Origin: Xanthostigma xanthostigma
Taxonomy: Eukaryota > Arthropoda > Insecta > Raphidioptera > Raphidiidae
Length of the DNA stretch: 64,000 bases
Assembly: GCA_963575645.1 (NCBI GenBank)
Contig: OY754466.1
Span: 7,046,001 to 7,110,000 of the forward strand
Reading direction: 5' to 3'
Positions 13,727 through 24,181 of this stretch are shown in pieces. The position numbers and the translations under genes were made by a program. The notes under the pieces are model-generated. The model worked only from the letters and a program-made list of their open reading frames with translations. It searched no databases and had not been told where the DNA came from. Within the stretch, counting starts at the first letter, position 1, and the number at the start of each line of letters is the position of its first letter.

Positions 13727-13880
13727 TCAATAATAATAATAATAATAAATGTTTATTGCTCTAAATTTACAAATTTAGGCAATAGGGACAGGATCAAACT
13801 AGAGTTTGATCTTCCTCCTGCCCCTGTACATAAGACTTTATAAAATCACATTTACAAAAAGAAGAAAAATTAAATCTAGT
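13727..13880 (-). mobile_element. Non-LTR retrotransposon 3' end fragment
   Basis: On the minus strand the fragment ends CAATAAACATTTATT followed by (ATT)n, a typical LINE 3' tail. Upstream is the near-palindrome GATCAAACTCTAGTTTGATC. A second copy with the same body and (ATT)n tail is at 55534-55725. No reverse-transcriptase coding remains here, so the clade is unknown. Confidence 0.65.
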
Positions 13881-14816
13881 TGGTTTAACACACAGACACG
13901 AAAATTGTTAGTATTAAGTTGCCTTTTGTAAACAAATTGTTTTATCAGTATTTTTAGTTTTGCTGGTTTCAGATTCAAATCATACAACGTAGTGGTGTTT
14001 CATTAATCTCGAATAGAAATACAAATTCCACTTTAAAAACGACAAACTATCTTTAAGATTGTTATCAAGGTCAAGTAAAAGTACCATTCCTTGACCTGTT
14101 ACAAAATGAACAAATTTTATTTGAAGGGGTGAGGATAAACAAGAACATAACCTTACTTTAATTCGGGTTTGGACGTTATATGAATGAAACAAGAAGATTG
14201 TACAGATTTAATTTTGTGCAATTGAAATTGCACATATCGTATTGGATGATGGATTATACCTATTAGGTATATATACTTTGCTTTACACCTAAATTACAGA
14301 GAAAACGCCCTTAAGGAAAACAAACCCTTTAACAGTGAAAATTAAATATAAATTCATAAATGAAAATGAACGAAATAAAAGAATCGATTTTATTATGAAC
14401 GACAATAAATTAATCTCAACTCTGAAGTGAGTTTTGACAGTGGCGTATCAACGCACTCTGTACAGATTTAAATAAGGCGTTCGGCCGTTAAAAACAGTAC
14501 GCTATGTACGAAACGAGTCATATAAACAGGTCTACTGATTGCGTATGTTTAATAACTTCTATATTGGTAGTGGCCGTAAGTGGAAGCGTGGCCAATGAAG
14601 TGAGACAGCAAAAGACTGTTTCTATCTCTTTCTTTTTACTTGACCCATTGTGCGCAAGTGTCGCGTCTGCAGTGGGGCAATTAGTAAGTGGAATAGAGCA
14701 AGCCATCTCCCTTCACAGCTTAGTTCCATGTGCAAACTGACGCGCATCCATTCACGGACATGCGCTAAGACTCAGACTATAATAAGTGAGACAGACATAT
14801 GTCTGCACCGTAGTGT
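13881..14816. other. No gene seen
   Basis: AT-rich sequence. Short open frames near 13980-14192 and 14504-14740 have no recognisable domain and no flanking gene signals, so they are not called. Confidence 0.5.
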
Positions 14817-15333
14817 TTAAGGAGGTTGAGCCGTTTTACGAAGATAATGAAAAAAATCTGAAATAAAGTTTTTTTAATAGATTTTTTATGACAAAATTTT
14901 CTGTAAAAAATCCAAAATCATTAGGAGATTTATAAAGCCAAAAATTAAAGAAAACTTTTACATGTAGAAAATATGTCAACCTATAAGCATGCAAACGGTA
15001 CATTTTAATTTTTTAAAGCATCGATGTCTTACGCATAGAGTTTTAATCAATAAAAAAAATTATTAAACCTTAGCACTTTTCGATTATGGATTTTTATTCT
15101 TGACAATTTTAACAATTTTAACTGAATTTTCAACTTTTTAATGATTTAATTTTAATTTTTATTACTTCTAATTTCTTTTTTTAATTATTTACTGCAAAAA
15201 ATATGCAAAATACAGATATTTACATAAATTTATTTTTTCTAACCTAACTTTGAAAAAAAATTCAAGTTAGTCCATTAAGTAAAATATTGAAATAATTAAT
15301 TAATATTAAAAAAAATATTTATTCAACACGCGT

Positions 15334-15643
15334 GAGTAATATGTAATTTCGGGGCCCTGCTAAACGTGGGAGAAATAATATATTACTTCACTAGTGTAAT
15401 AATAAATTTTCTGGACCAATAGAAACTCAGTAGCAAGCCCAAGCGCTAAATAATGAAAAAAACTGCAAGCAGCTTCTGGACCAATAGGAACGTGGTAGGC
15501 GGTATTGTATATATGAAAACAGCATCGCAATTCAGCGAAAGTCAAGGCAATCTTGTATTTATACACTGACGTTGGGTACGTCAATCAATGAAGTGATTTA
15601 TTATTTTTCCCTCTTTTATCAGGGCCCCGATTACATATTACTC
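15334..15643. mobile_element. Nested inverted-repeat element inside MITE T copy 1
   Basis: GAGTAATATGTAAT followed by TTCGGGGCCCTG at the left is mirrored by CAGGGGCCCCG-type text and ATTACATATTACTC at the right, a terminal inverted repeat of about 24 bp with a 2-base indel. It interrupts sequence that is continuous in the other T copies. The interior contains the direct repeat CTGGACCAATAG. No clear target duplication was found. Confidence 0.65.
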
Positions 15644-15659
15644 CTGCTAGTTGAACAAA

Positions 15660-15758
15660 GTATTATGTGCGACTATTGATCGAAGGAGAATATTCCACTC
15701 GCGTGCGTTTTACGCTCATGGAATCTTCTCCTTCTCTCACTAGTCGCACAATATACTA
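15660..15758. repeat. Imperfect hairpin, about 38-bp arms
   Basis: GTATTATGTGCGACTA ... GAAGGAGAATATTCCA pairs with TGGAATCTTCTCCTTC ... TAGTCGCACAATATAC. It belongs to the same nested insertion as the element at 15334-15643. Confidence 0.7.
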
Positions 15759-15917
15759 TTATTTATGCCTTTATGACAATAATTTATTGGTATCATCGAC
15801 TTGTAACTTTTTGTAAAAATTTATTATGGAAAAGTTCCCATTTAGAATTCGACTTACTTTTGAATGGGACTGTAACGCATCAACCTCCTTAAGTTTTTCT
15901 CCTGACTTTTGCTAGCA

Positions 15918-16046
15918 ATGGGAAGACCACGCGAATAATTTATGGGAAGACCACGCGAATAATTTATGGGAAGACCACGCGAATAATTTATGGGAAGACC
16001 ACGCGAATAATTTATGGGAAGACCACGCGAATAATTTATGGGAATA
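15918..16046. repeat. 24-bp minisatellite, five copies plus a partial
   Basis: The unit ATGGGAAGACCACGCGAATA plus ATTT is repeated exactly at 15918, 15942, 15966, 15990 and 16014, then decays at 16038. The perfect identity points to recent slippage or unequal exchange. Confidence 0.95.
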
Positions 16047-16414
16047 TATTACTAATTGTAATAAGATTAGGGTCCCATATTGAAGTCAAAATTAGAAAGA
16101 TGTTTCGCATCAACCAATTTTGAAAAGTAAATTTTGGCCTAAATTAGTATCATTCGCGATTTGTGGATTTCGATGATAGAAAAAAAAATGCACTACGGTC
16201 CTGACTCGGTGCAAATGAGGAGCGGGCCGGGCCGAGAGGATTCGCGTCATTCCAATGTAAATCACAACATTCATTACAATTTCAAATTATTATTAAAAGT
16301 CTCGCAGCCCACTGAGCGACCCTGGCAATGAAAAACTTTCCAACGTATAAATTACAGGTTCGAATCTCGTCGACAGTTCGCTACAATTTTGTTTGCACAT
16401 GTATTTGCATTATA
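16047..16414. other. No gene seen; weak tRNA-like B-box
   Basis: AT-rich text with one GC-rich patch (GGAGCGGGCCGGGCCGAGAGG near 16220). Near 16368 the phrase GGTTCGAATCTC resembles a polymerase III B-box, preceded by poorly folding sequence; it may be an old SINE relic but is too degraded to call. Confidence 0.4.
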
Positions 16415-17705
16415 CTAGCGGCCCGACCCGGTTTCACCCGGGTGCGATAGATATATTTTGTGATATCGGAAAATTCTGCAAAATGTAGTGAAAACGACTA
16501 CAGCGCAGAAATGTCTGAATTAATAGTTTTGAGCAAATTCTACCGGATTTGTTTCTGAACTAATAGCTTTGAGCGAATTCTAACAGATGGCACTACTTGG
16601 TACTAAAAACAGTTTTACCATTCCAATCCACAAGTGGAGAATGGTATTTACGTCAAAAATCACTTTTCAAAAATTTGACAATATCTTTCCGTTTTGAGGT
16701 CCCACGAATTCAACAAATATATTTCTGGAAAAACTCTGTGCGTCTGTTAGTCTGTGAACACGATACAAGTCAAACGGATAAGCGGATTGAAACCAAATTT
16801 TGGGAGGATGTTTGGTATGCAAATATGAAAAACCCTATTGTTTTTGGGAAAAATCGGCGCATGCGTAGAAGAGATATATGCTAAAACGGTGTTTTTTATT
16901 TAATAATGGTATACTTTTAATAACGGCTTATTATTCTATTTATTTTTTCAAGAAAATTTCGTTAAACATTTTTTTTCTAAACGTTATAGTTTCGGAAATA
17001 TTTTGAAAATAAAAAAAAAATTAGCCGCTCTTTATTTTTATGGATCTTTCAGAAATAAACTAGTTAAGCATGCTTTGATTAATTTTTACATGACGTGGAA
17101 CATATTATGGTAACCATGGCAACGAATATAGCAAATATAATATTGAATTACCTGCGTCACTTCACGCGATATCAGAAATTTTATTTTCTTTACTACTAAG
17201 TATATCAAATGTCAACATTTTGAAGTTGGACTGGTCCCGTCGTCGCCCAATTAGGCTTTTGAAAAAAAAATAATTATCGATTTTTTTATTGTATTTTAAA
17301 ACTTTATTATAAATAATATTGATAATCGATGTGAAAAACTTTTTTTAAATTAATTATAAGCAATTTAAAATTGATAAAATATTAAAAAAAATCACGTGAC
17401 TGCAAACGCACTAAAATTGTTTTTGACAGTTGTGACGTCATAATGGTAAAATGTATATACGCAGTATACTATTAATGGCTTCTACATGTGTATTGACTAA
17501 AACATTATGACGTCACATTATGTTCGGGAAATGTCGGCGCGTTCTCGGAACTGAGTACAAAAATTTATTTTTAATTTGATATAACTTTTGAATTATAACG
17601 AAAATAAAAAAAAGAAAAATAGTTTTGTTATAAAACTTATATACGATCTTTCCATTTATGACAAAAAAAATTTCATTCAAAAGCCCAATTGGCTGAATTT
17701 TTTTA
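16415..17705 (-). mobile_element. Helitron-like element, family B, copy 1 (interrupted)
   Basis: On the minus strand the right end reads GGGTCGGGCCGCTAG then T, with a CCGGG-rich hairpin just inside, as in Helitron 3' ends. The body matches 51663-52523 almost along its length, including CTGCAAAATGTA, GCATGCTTTGATTAATTTTT and ATGACGTGGAACATATTATG. The MITE at 17253-17686 has inserted into it. The 5' end is not defined, so the class is inferred from one terminus. Confidence 0.6.
17253..17686. mobile_element. MITE with AATT target duplication, copy 1
   Basis: Ends AGGCTTTTGAA and TTCAAAAGCCC form an 11-bp terminal inverted repeat with one mismatch, flanked by AATT at 17249-17252 and 17687-17690. 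The host repeat has an unfilled counterpart at 52506-52509 (CGCCTAATTGGCTGG), which shows directly that this segment is an insertion and that AATT was duplicated. A second copy is at 48045-48489. The interior contains CACGTGACTGCAAACGCAC and paired TGACGTCATAATG / CATTATGACGTCA motifs. Confidence 0.85.
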
Positions 17706-18390
17706 TTTTTTCATACTATTTGCTTGTTCTCAGAAAGTTGTGTTTTTTGTAACCCCGCGATATTTAATTTTGACATTAAATCCCGCTGTACGTGATGTCA
17801 AATAACAAACGGTAATTATTAGTGAAGTCGCTTTTTTTATTTGCCTAAACGATCTGTACTACCCCATTCCAACCATTTTTGAAACACAGTTGCCTACTGA
17901 TAAAAACTGTAACCAGAAACAAGGAAAAGTTGGAATAATAATAAAATTAGAGATAATTTCGAAACTTATGTAATGACCGAAATAATAAACGTTCCAAAAA
18001 GAAAAATAAGAAAGACGGTATGAAAGTTTTTATTACATTTTATAAACAAATTTCAGGTTATGTAAGCGAGTCGGTGTATAATATGGAAATTAAAATTAGA
18101 AATAAAGTTCAAAGAAACAAAGAATGCTGATGTTAAATTGATGTAAATAGAAAATTATTTCCACGCGACAGTAATATTGTCATTTTATTCATACGGAATG
18201 TCACAAAATTTTCGTATATATTATCTTTAATATCTTTAGCTATTCATTTTAAAATTATAACAAAAATATATGTTTTTTTTAATCACAAGACATTTCATTG
18301 GATATGTCACACGATGCACTTATTTTTTTTTTTTAATTTACTCCCCAACATCGGAATTCGTTTATTTACGTGATTGGGTCTACTAAATCA
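17706..18390. other. No gene seen
   Basis: AT-rich sequence without supported genes or clear internal repeats. Confidence 0.5.
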
Positions 18391-19030
18391 GGGGTGTCAA
18401 ACTGATTTTTCTAAAGGGCCATTTATAAGATGTAGTCGTATTCATAAAGAACCAATAACTAATTTAACAGGTAGATTGTACTAATAAACTAACTAATAGA
18501 CAGATTTGGTATTCACAAAGAACATATAGTGCTATTGGATGTTTAAATCGTCCAGTAATTTAATAGGTAGAAGACCCACCTATTAAACTATTTATTAGAC
18601 GATTTATCAAGGACAGAAATATATTCTATTTCATTTCTTTTTGTTTTTTGACAATTAATCCAATATGGCTACGTTATTGATCACATCATAAAGGAATCTC
18701 TACCCTCCATAGATCACACGTTAATTTGGTTAGTACGAAAGATTATCTGAAAATTAGTCAGAAATCTTATTTATTATATAATATAATCAGATGTTAACAA
18801 AGATTTGATTCTTGTTTTGTTTTCATCAGCGTAAAAAAGATAAGATATTTAGGGATATTTCATTTTACCTGATATCCACTGAACAACTTACAATTTACAT
18901 AAAACTTAACGAGACAATAGTTATATATTTGACAATTTTGCTTCATGAATACCAACTTTCCTTATTGGTTCAATAACAGTTAACGATCCAATAACTATTG
19001 AGAGATTTAACAAGTCTTTACGAATACGGC
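18391..19030. mobile_element. Possible hAT-type end and decayed MITE
   Basis: CAGGGGTGTCAAACTG followed by AAAGGGCC at about 18391 resembles hAT termini, but no matching right end is visible. Further in, GTATTCATAAAGAACCAATA near 18439 and its imperfect reverse complement near 18995-19025 may be the arms of another decayed inverted-repeat element. Both assignments are tentative. Confidence 0.35.
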
Positions 19031-19157
19031 CGTTAGGGTGTGTTAGCGGGCTAGACTCTAAATTAAAAACTAAAACACATACAAAAAATTAAAATCTTCA
19101 TTTATTTAGTTTAAATCAATTTTCATAAAAACGTAATAAAAAGGATAAATTATTATT

Positions 19158-19330
19158 ATCCCGTTATCTAAAATCGCACTAAACATAACCTGTAGCTAAA
19201 AATCTATTGGTTTTTGCCCATAGACATTTTTCTTAGTGAGCTTTAAACTATAAAATAAAACCATTTTCGATCAATTTAACCGAGAACCAAGTCCCATAAG
19301 GTCTATGCGGGGTCCTTTGCTCCTTTTCAA
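19158..19330. repeat. Dispersed repeat, copy 1
   Basis: Shares CTGTAGCTAAAAATCT, AATAAAACCATTTTCGAT, AATTTAACCGAGAACCAA and TCCCATAAGGT with 23067-23200. The class is unknown; it could be part of a larger transposon. Confidence 0.65.
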
Positions 19331-19637
19331 AAATAGGACGACGTCAGGATTAAACAGACATCAGAAGGAATCGAACAAAATACTGTTTTCCAAAATTGGT
19401 TGAGCCGTTTTGAGCCATCTACAGACAAAGCTATTCCGCCCAGATAAATTGGCAGAACATTTTGAAACACAGATTATATCAACAATGTAAATAATATTCC
19501 ACGAAGAATATACCTCGTCGCAAAAGAAAATGTTTTATTATCCGCTTAATATAATTTGTGAGCTGGTTTTTGTTGAGAACAGTCGCTCTTCACTTCAACT
19601 CTTCTCGTTGAGATCCTTGCGTTTTAATCTCTTTGTT

Positions 19638-20231
19638 TCACGTAATTGTTACATTCGTACATCGTATAATACGCGCACGGATCTAAAAGGTTTGGAAGTT
19701 AGTCACAAACAGCGTCGCAAAGGCACATTTTATAGAGCCGTTGATACTCCCACCACCTCTCAGCTACCTGCACGGAACGTGCGCTCGTCGGTGATCGGCC
19801 ATGATCGCTCGTTGCCTTTGTCACGTGTCGCTTTCCTGCTTTAAAGTACAGTCGAGTACGCTATTGTCAAGTTGTTATTGCTATTTTAGTTTTATTGAGT
19901 TGCGAGTTTGTAGTTTTTCAACAGACTGTACAAGCGCACGCCCGCATTCGCATCCAACTTCCGAGCCTATTTTTCACGTAATTGTTAGATTCGTACGTCG
20001 TATAATACGCGCCACGGATCTAAAAGGTTCGGAAGTTAGTCACAAACAGCGTCGCAAAGGCACATTTTAGAGCCGTTGATACTCCCACCACCTCTCAGCT
20101 ACCTGCACGGAACGTGCGTTCGTCGGTGATTGGCCGTGATCATTCGTTGCCTTTGTCACTTGTCGCTTTCCTGCTTTAACGTACAGTCGAGTACGCTATT
20201 GTCAAGTTGTTATTGCTATGTTAGTTTTATA
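19638..20231. repeat. Tandem duplication, unit about 336 bp
   Basis: Text from CACGTAATTGTTACATTCGT through GTTATTGCTATTTTAGTTTTAT recurs 336 bp later with few changes (for example CGCGCACGG versus CGCGCCACGG). Shared blocks include GTCACAAACAGCGTCGCAAA and ACTCCCACCACCTCTCAGC. About 1.8 copies. Open frames crossing it are duplicated too and have no known domain. Confidence 0.9.
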
Positions 20232-20311
20232 TATTTTGAATAACTTTTCTGAACGATCATATATTATAATCAAATAATTCGGTATTTTTCACTCGAAACA
20301 TTCCATCTTGA

Positions 20312-20998
20312 GTTCACGTGTGTCTTTTTGATGAATTCAGGTCCTCCTTCACCGAAAATTATGATCATGGTGTTATTCGATTCGGAATGATATCTAGAAA
20401 TTTTTGGAAAATTTGAAGTGGGGGACGAAAAGATTGCAAAAGTTATAAACATTTTAGTAAAAGAATAAAGAGGGGTTAGGTTTTTTGCGAATATTTCAAA
20501 AACTATTGCAGATATCTCAAAGAGCAGGACATTTTCTACAAAATAATCCTATCTCCCAGAACTCTACCACCAATATTTCTAATTTTCATTTGGAGCTGCA
20601 AATAGGGTTAATTTTTTTTCCATTTTTAACATTCAATATTTTCGTATCTTTAGCTTGTCGTATAAAAAATAGAAAAAACATTTTTAGCTCTATTTTCACA
20701 TCTAAATTAAAATTAGAAATATTGGTGGTAGAGTTCCGACTCTTTGTAGGAAATTTCCTGCTCTTTCAGAATCCTTTTTGTGATTTCAGATATCTGCAAT
20801 AGTTATTGAGGTTTCGCAAAAAAACAAACCGCTCTTTTTTCTTTTACTGAAATGTTTATAACCTTTGCAATTTTTTCGTCCCCCACTTCAATTTTTTTCA
20901 AAAAGTTTCTAGATATCATTCCGAATGGAATGACGCCATGATCATAATTTTCAATGAAGGAGGACTGGAATTCATCGAAAAGTGACATGTGAACTAGA
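20312..20998. mobile_element. Long foldback (inverted-repeat) element, about 330-bp arms
   Basis: The left arm (from GTTCACGTGTGTC through GAAGTGGGGGACGAAAA and ACTATTGCAGATATCT to AACTCTACCACCAATATTTC) is the imperfect reverse complement of the right arm ending at 20998, with a short loop near 20610-20690. Base differences between arms are common, so it is old or was formed by two inverted copies. It directly abuts MITE D at 21004. Confidence 0.85.
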
Positions 20999-21003
20999 CT
21001 AAA

Positions 21004-21423
21004 GGCCGCTGCACACGAGGCTAGAAACGCTGCTAGGAGTTCTGCTAGCCGGTAGTTTGGGTACGAAGCTGGAAATGACGTCACTGCGGGCTGCCTTGCT
21101 AGCTCAGAAGATAGGTTTTAAAATTAGAACAGGGGCTATTTTCCCTGCTAGATTAGTTGCTAGGTGTGAACAAGAACCAATCAGGAAGCAGTATCTTCAC
21201 GTGGGCACTTGAACACCCACATGGCGTCATTCTGCCAGACAACAGACACGTTTTGCTCTGTGTTTATATTCGAACTGTCACTGCGCGCGCGCCAGATCTA
21301 TCCACAAAACACGCTTGAAAAATAATCTCGTGTGAAGCGAGCACTTAACAGCAATCAAGAAAACCAGCGCTAGAATACTAGTAGGCAAATCTAGCAGCGT
21401 TTCTAGCCTCGTGTGCAGTGGCC
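21004..21423. mobile_element. MITE, family D, complete copy (TTAA type)
   Basis: Left end GGCCGCTGCACACGAGGCTA with AGAAACGCTGCTAG is mirrored at the right by CTAGCAGCG ... CGTGTGCAGTGGCC, a terminal inverted repeat of over 30 bp. TTAA follows at 21424-21427; the left flank reads CTAAA, a decayed TTAA. Fragments of the family are at 25206-25415, 50505-50612 and 63705-63803, and two of these keep TTAA. The TTAA site suggests piggyBac-type mobilisation. Confidence 0.8.
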
Positions 21424-21427
21424 TTAA

Positions 21428-22260
21428 CACATGTAAATCCCGCTTTAGTTCCCGGAGACTCTAATGGTATTATGCACTTATGCAGCAGGATCTTCCTCCT
21501 CAACTGCAGCACAACTCACCTTTAACTCGTCCCACTTCTGCTCTTTTACTTTACTCCCGACGTCGCGTCGCGACGCCGCCGCAAGCCGTCTTACAGTAAC
21601 ACAGTGTCAGTTTATTACCTACTGCTTAATGTATATATTATGGATATCTACGACCTCCAAGCAAAATCGGTTACGTCAAATTTATGACTCACTGATGGCC
21701 GGTGATTGAAAACAATTAGATTGTAAAAAAGTGAAATAGCCGTCGTGGGACGCCTGGTAGATGCGAAACACATTTAAGCGACATTCTAGTAACTAAATTC
21801 TATTGAATTCACAATCTTAAAAAATCCTAAGCTTTAGAAACATGTTTTTTTGAGTGCGCTGAATCCGAATATGACATTATTATTTTATACAGGGTGACAC
21901 CTTCCAACATTACCTATGTTTTCGACTATTTTTCTATTTCTAAAAAAAACACAACAGTTGAACACTGAACAAGTTTGTCAATTCAATGGATATCCCTAAT
22001 TCCTATATCCAAAATCTCGCTAAACATATCTGTACCAAAACGAAATTTGTGTTATTTTTGTAACGTAATAGAAATAATTAGTACAAAAATATTAGAGGTT
22101 TTTTTTTAATTTCTCCCTCATTATAATTATTTTTCTATACCTATATTAATGTTTTCATTTAAATATTATCAGAGTTATAGACCTCTTGGTCTGGAATCTT
22201 AAACAAACAAGCTGTAATATAGTTAAACTAATAAACCAAGAGAAAGATCAAAAACTAACT
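21428..22260. other. No gene seen
   Basis: Slightly GC-richer at 21440-21610, then AT-rich. An open frame at 21464-21709 has no recognisable domain. Near 21990 a phrase similar to the dispersed repeat at 19158 (AAAATCTCGCTAAACATATC) hints at another decayed copy. Confidence 0.45.
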
Positions 22261-22335
22261 GTCGTGGGCACTGTAGAGTAATGTAACTCAGCCAACGCGA
22301 AATTGGTTGTTTCGGGTTCAAGTCCCGACAGTGAC
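22261..22335 (+). tRNA. tRNA-like sequence, probably pseudogene or SINE head
   Basis: Folding by eye gives an acceptor stem GTCGTGG/CAGTGAC (6 of 7 pairs with G-U), a GAGT/ACTC D-stem, a five-pair anticodon stem GCCAA/TTGGT with loop CGCGAAA, and a perfect T-arm TCGGG-TTCAAGT-CCCGA. Against a working tRNA: the acceptor-D linker is about 8 nt instead of 2, and position 33 is G rather than U. If the loop is read normally the anticodon would be CGA. No CCA and no internal intron. More likely a tRNA-derived element than a functional gene. Confidence 0.45.
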
Positions 22336-22492
22336 ATTTAAATTTTTCTTATATATAAGCCTTCTAAAAAAATATTATGACGATAATCGTTTAATATTAT
22401 TATGCTTTCACTAATTCAGTGGAAAAATATGCTGTATTTGGAATCTAATCGTAATGATTATTATTATATCCATTGTAATATAGTTGTTTATA

Positions 22493-23026
22493 TGTTACGG
22501 TTAATACGAGAAACTAGTTTATTCGCGAATTAACCGGCTAATACCCGAATTAACCAATACAGCCGGTTATTACCAAAGAAAGAAATATGATTTAACAATT
22601 TTCGCAAATTATTCGGCTAAAACGCGAATTAGACAATATGATCGGTTATATCCGATAGCTCTTGGCTCTTTCGCGAATTAGCCGGATAATATGTTAAGTA
22701 AGCAATTAACCTCAAATTCATAGACGTGCGTATAAGTAGTGAGCTGTAATTTTTATAAAAATAATACAAAATAACAAATGTTCTCCAAATAAAATAAAAC
22801 AACACTGATAAAAAACAAATAGATTTATCATAAAAATAAGAATACCTACTTAGGAATCAAAACTAATGACAATAAACGTTTTATACGGTTGCTTTTGGAT
22901 AATTCGCGTTTTAACCTTCTTGCACTTGATAATAGGCGAAAAAGCGAGAAACTAAGACATATTCGGCATTTATCCTTGACGCCGGTTAATTCGCGAATAA
23001 ACTAGTTTCTCGTATTAGCCGTAACA
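22493..23026. mobile_element. MITE with about 46-bp terminal inverted repeats, TATA target duplication
   Basis: The left end TGTTACGGTTAATACGAGAA continuing through CTAGTTTATTCGCGAATTAA is mirrored at the right end with one or two changes, flanked by TATA on both sides (22489-22492 and 23027-23030). The interior repeats TTCGCGAATTAGCCGG-type motifs. No coding capacity. Superfamily not assigned. Confidence 0.85.
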
Positions 23027-23066
23027 TATATACTACATGACAATAAAAACTTTTTACTTTTACTTT

Positions 23067-23200
23067 TAAACATATCTGTAGCTAAAAATCTGTTGGTTTT
23101 CAGACTATGCGCTCATGGACACTTTTTCAATAAAACCATTTTCGATTAATTTAACCGAGAACCAAATCCCATAAGGTTTGTGCGGGATCCTTTCCATGAT
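23067..23200. repeat. Dispersed repeat, copy 2
   Basis: Matches 19158-19330 over CTGTAGCTAAAAATCT, AATAAAACCATTTTCGAT, TTAACCGAGAACCAA and CCCATAAGGT, with a short internal difference. Confidence 0.65.
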
Positions 23201-23481
23201 AAATTTGTGCCAAAATATATTCGGGTACACAAGTCCAAAAATTAACGGGTTTCGTCACGTCTATTTCAGTTTAATAAATTTTGAATCGATAATAATAAAA
23301 TCGAACGAGCAACAAGTGTAATATTCGATACGATAAGACAACTGCTCTGCATTACGACGCTATCTTGGATAATATAAACTTTAATAATAAGGAATATTTT
23401 ATATCTTTCCAATCTAATATCGTTACAACTGCCTTACCCGTGCGCAAAGCACGACCTTCCTTTTCTACTGCTACATCTGCT

Positions 23482-23997
23482 CAGGGTTGCCAGATGACGG
23501 ATTTTTTTCTCGTACCAGTGTTGCTAAATATCTCGTACTTTCAACAGTTAATCTCGTACAAGTATATTTAAAGTAGATATATCGAATAAAATTTATAATT
23601 TATGCTATTTACTGTACTATTTAACTTTGAGTAGTCATATTCTTTGCGCTTTTAGCTGTCAATTCAAATAAAACAATTAGAACTGATTGTGATTAACATT
23701 AGTGTAATAAGGAAAGCAACCAATAAATACATTAAACGGGGATTCCCACTCAAGTTGTCTAGTTTTATATATAGTGATGAGGTAGTGCATTTAGTGATGC
23801 GCCCAGTCGATCGTTTAGTGGTGTGTGAAGTAGGTAAATATGCAAATTCTTACACTTTTTTGGCTGATACCTAGCGAAGGCAGTCATTTGTTAAAATCTC
23901 GTACAAAATTGTACGAGAATTTTGTTATTCTTGTATCTCGTACAAAAACTGTAAATCTCGTAATGGTACGAGATTTCTCGTACGTCTGGCAACCATG
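23482..23997. mobile_element. Non-autonomous hAT-like element
   Basis: Terminal inverted repeats CAGGGTTGCCAGA (left) and CATGGTTGCCAGA (right, reverse complement) match at 12 of 13 positions. Flanks CATCTGCT (23474-23481) and GATCTGCT (23998-24005) form an 8-bp target duplication with one change, the hAT signature. Inner subterminal motifs CTCGTAC/GTACGAG are repeated many times near both ends, typical of transposase-binding arrays. The interior frame is not a transposase. Confidence 0.85.
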
Positions 23998-24181
23998 GAT
24001 CTGCTAGACTTGCGATAAATTCAAATTCATTTAAAAGAAAAACGAAGAATGTTGGACTCTTTTAATGAATCGTTCAATACGATGACGATTCTGATTAATG
24101 AATTTAAGTGTTTGAATAAGTCTAGTTAGAAGCTGACGCGCATGTCATCCCCAACTCATGTGATGGCCGGTTTTTTAAACA

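Larger units (their letters stand above)
14821..15888 (+). mobile_element. TTAA-flanked MITE, family T, copy 1 (carries a nested insertion)
   Basis: The ends are GGAGGTTGAGCCGTTTTACG and ACTGTAACGCATCAACCTCC, giving a short terminal inverted repeat GGAGGTTGA, flanked on both sides by TTAA (14817-14820 and 15889-15892). TTAA duplication suggests piggyBac-type mobilisation, although the termini are not the usual CCC start. The uninterrupted element is about 680-700 bp in copies at 29552-30249, 31526-32217 and 57997-58672. This copy is longer because about 430 bp lie inside it at about 15325-15757. Confidence 0.85.
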
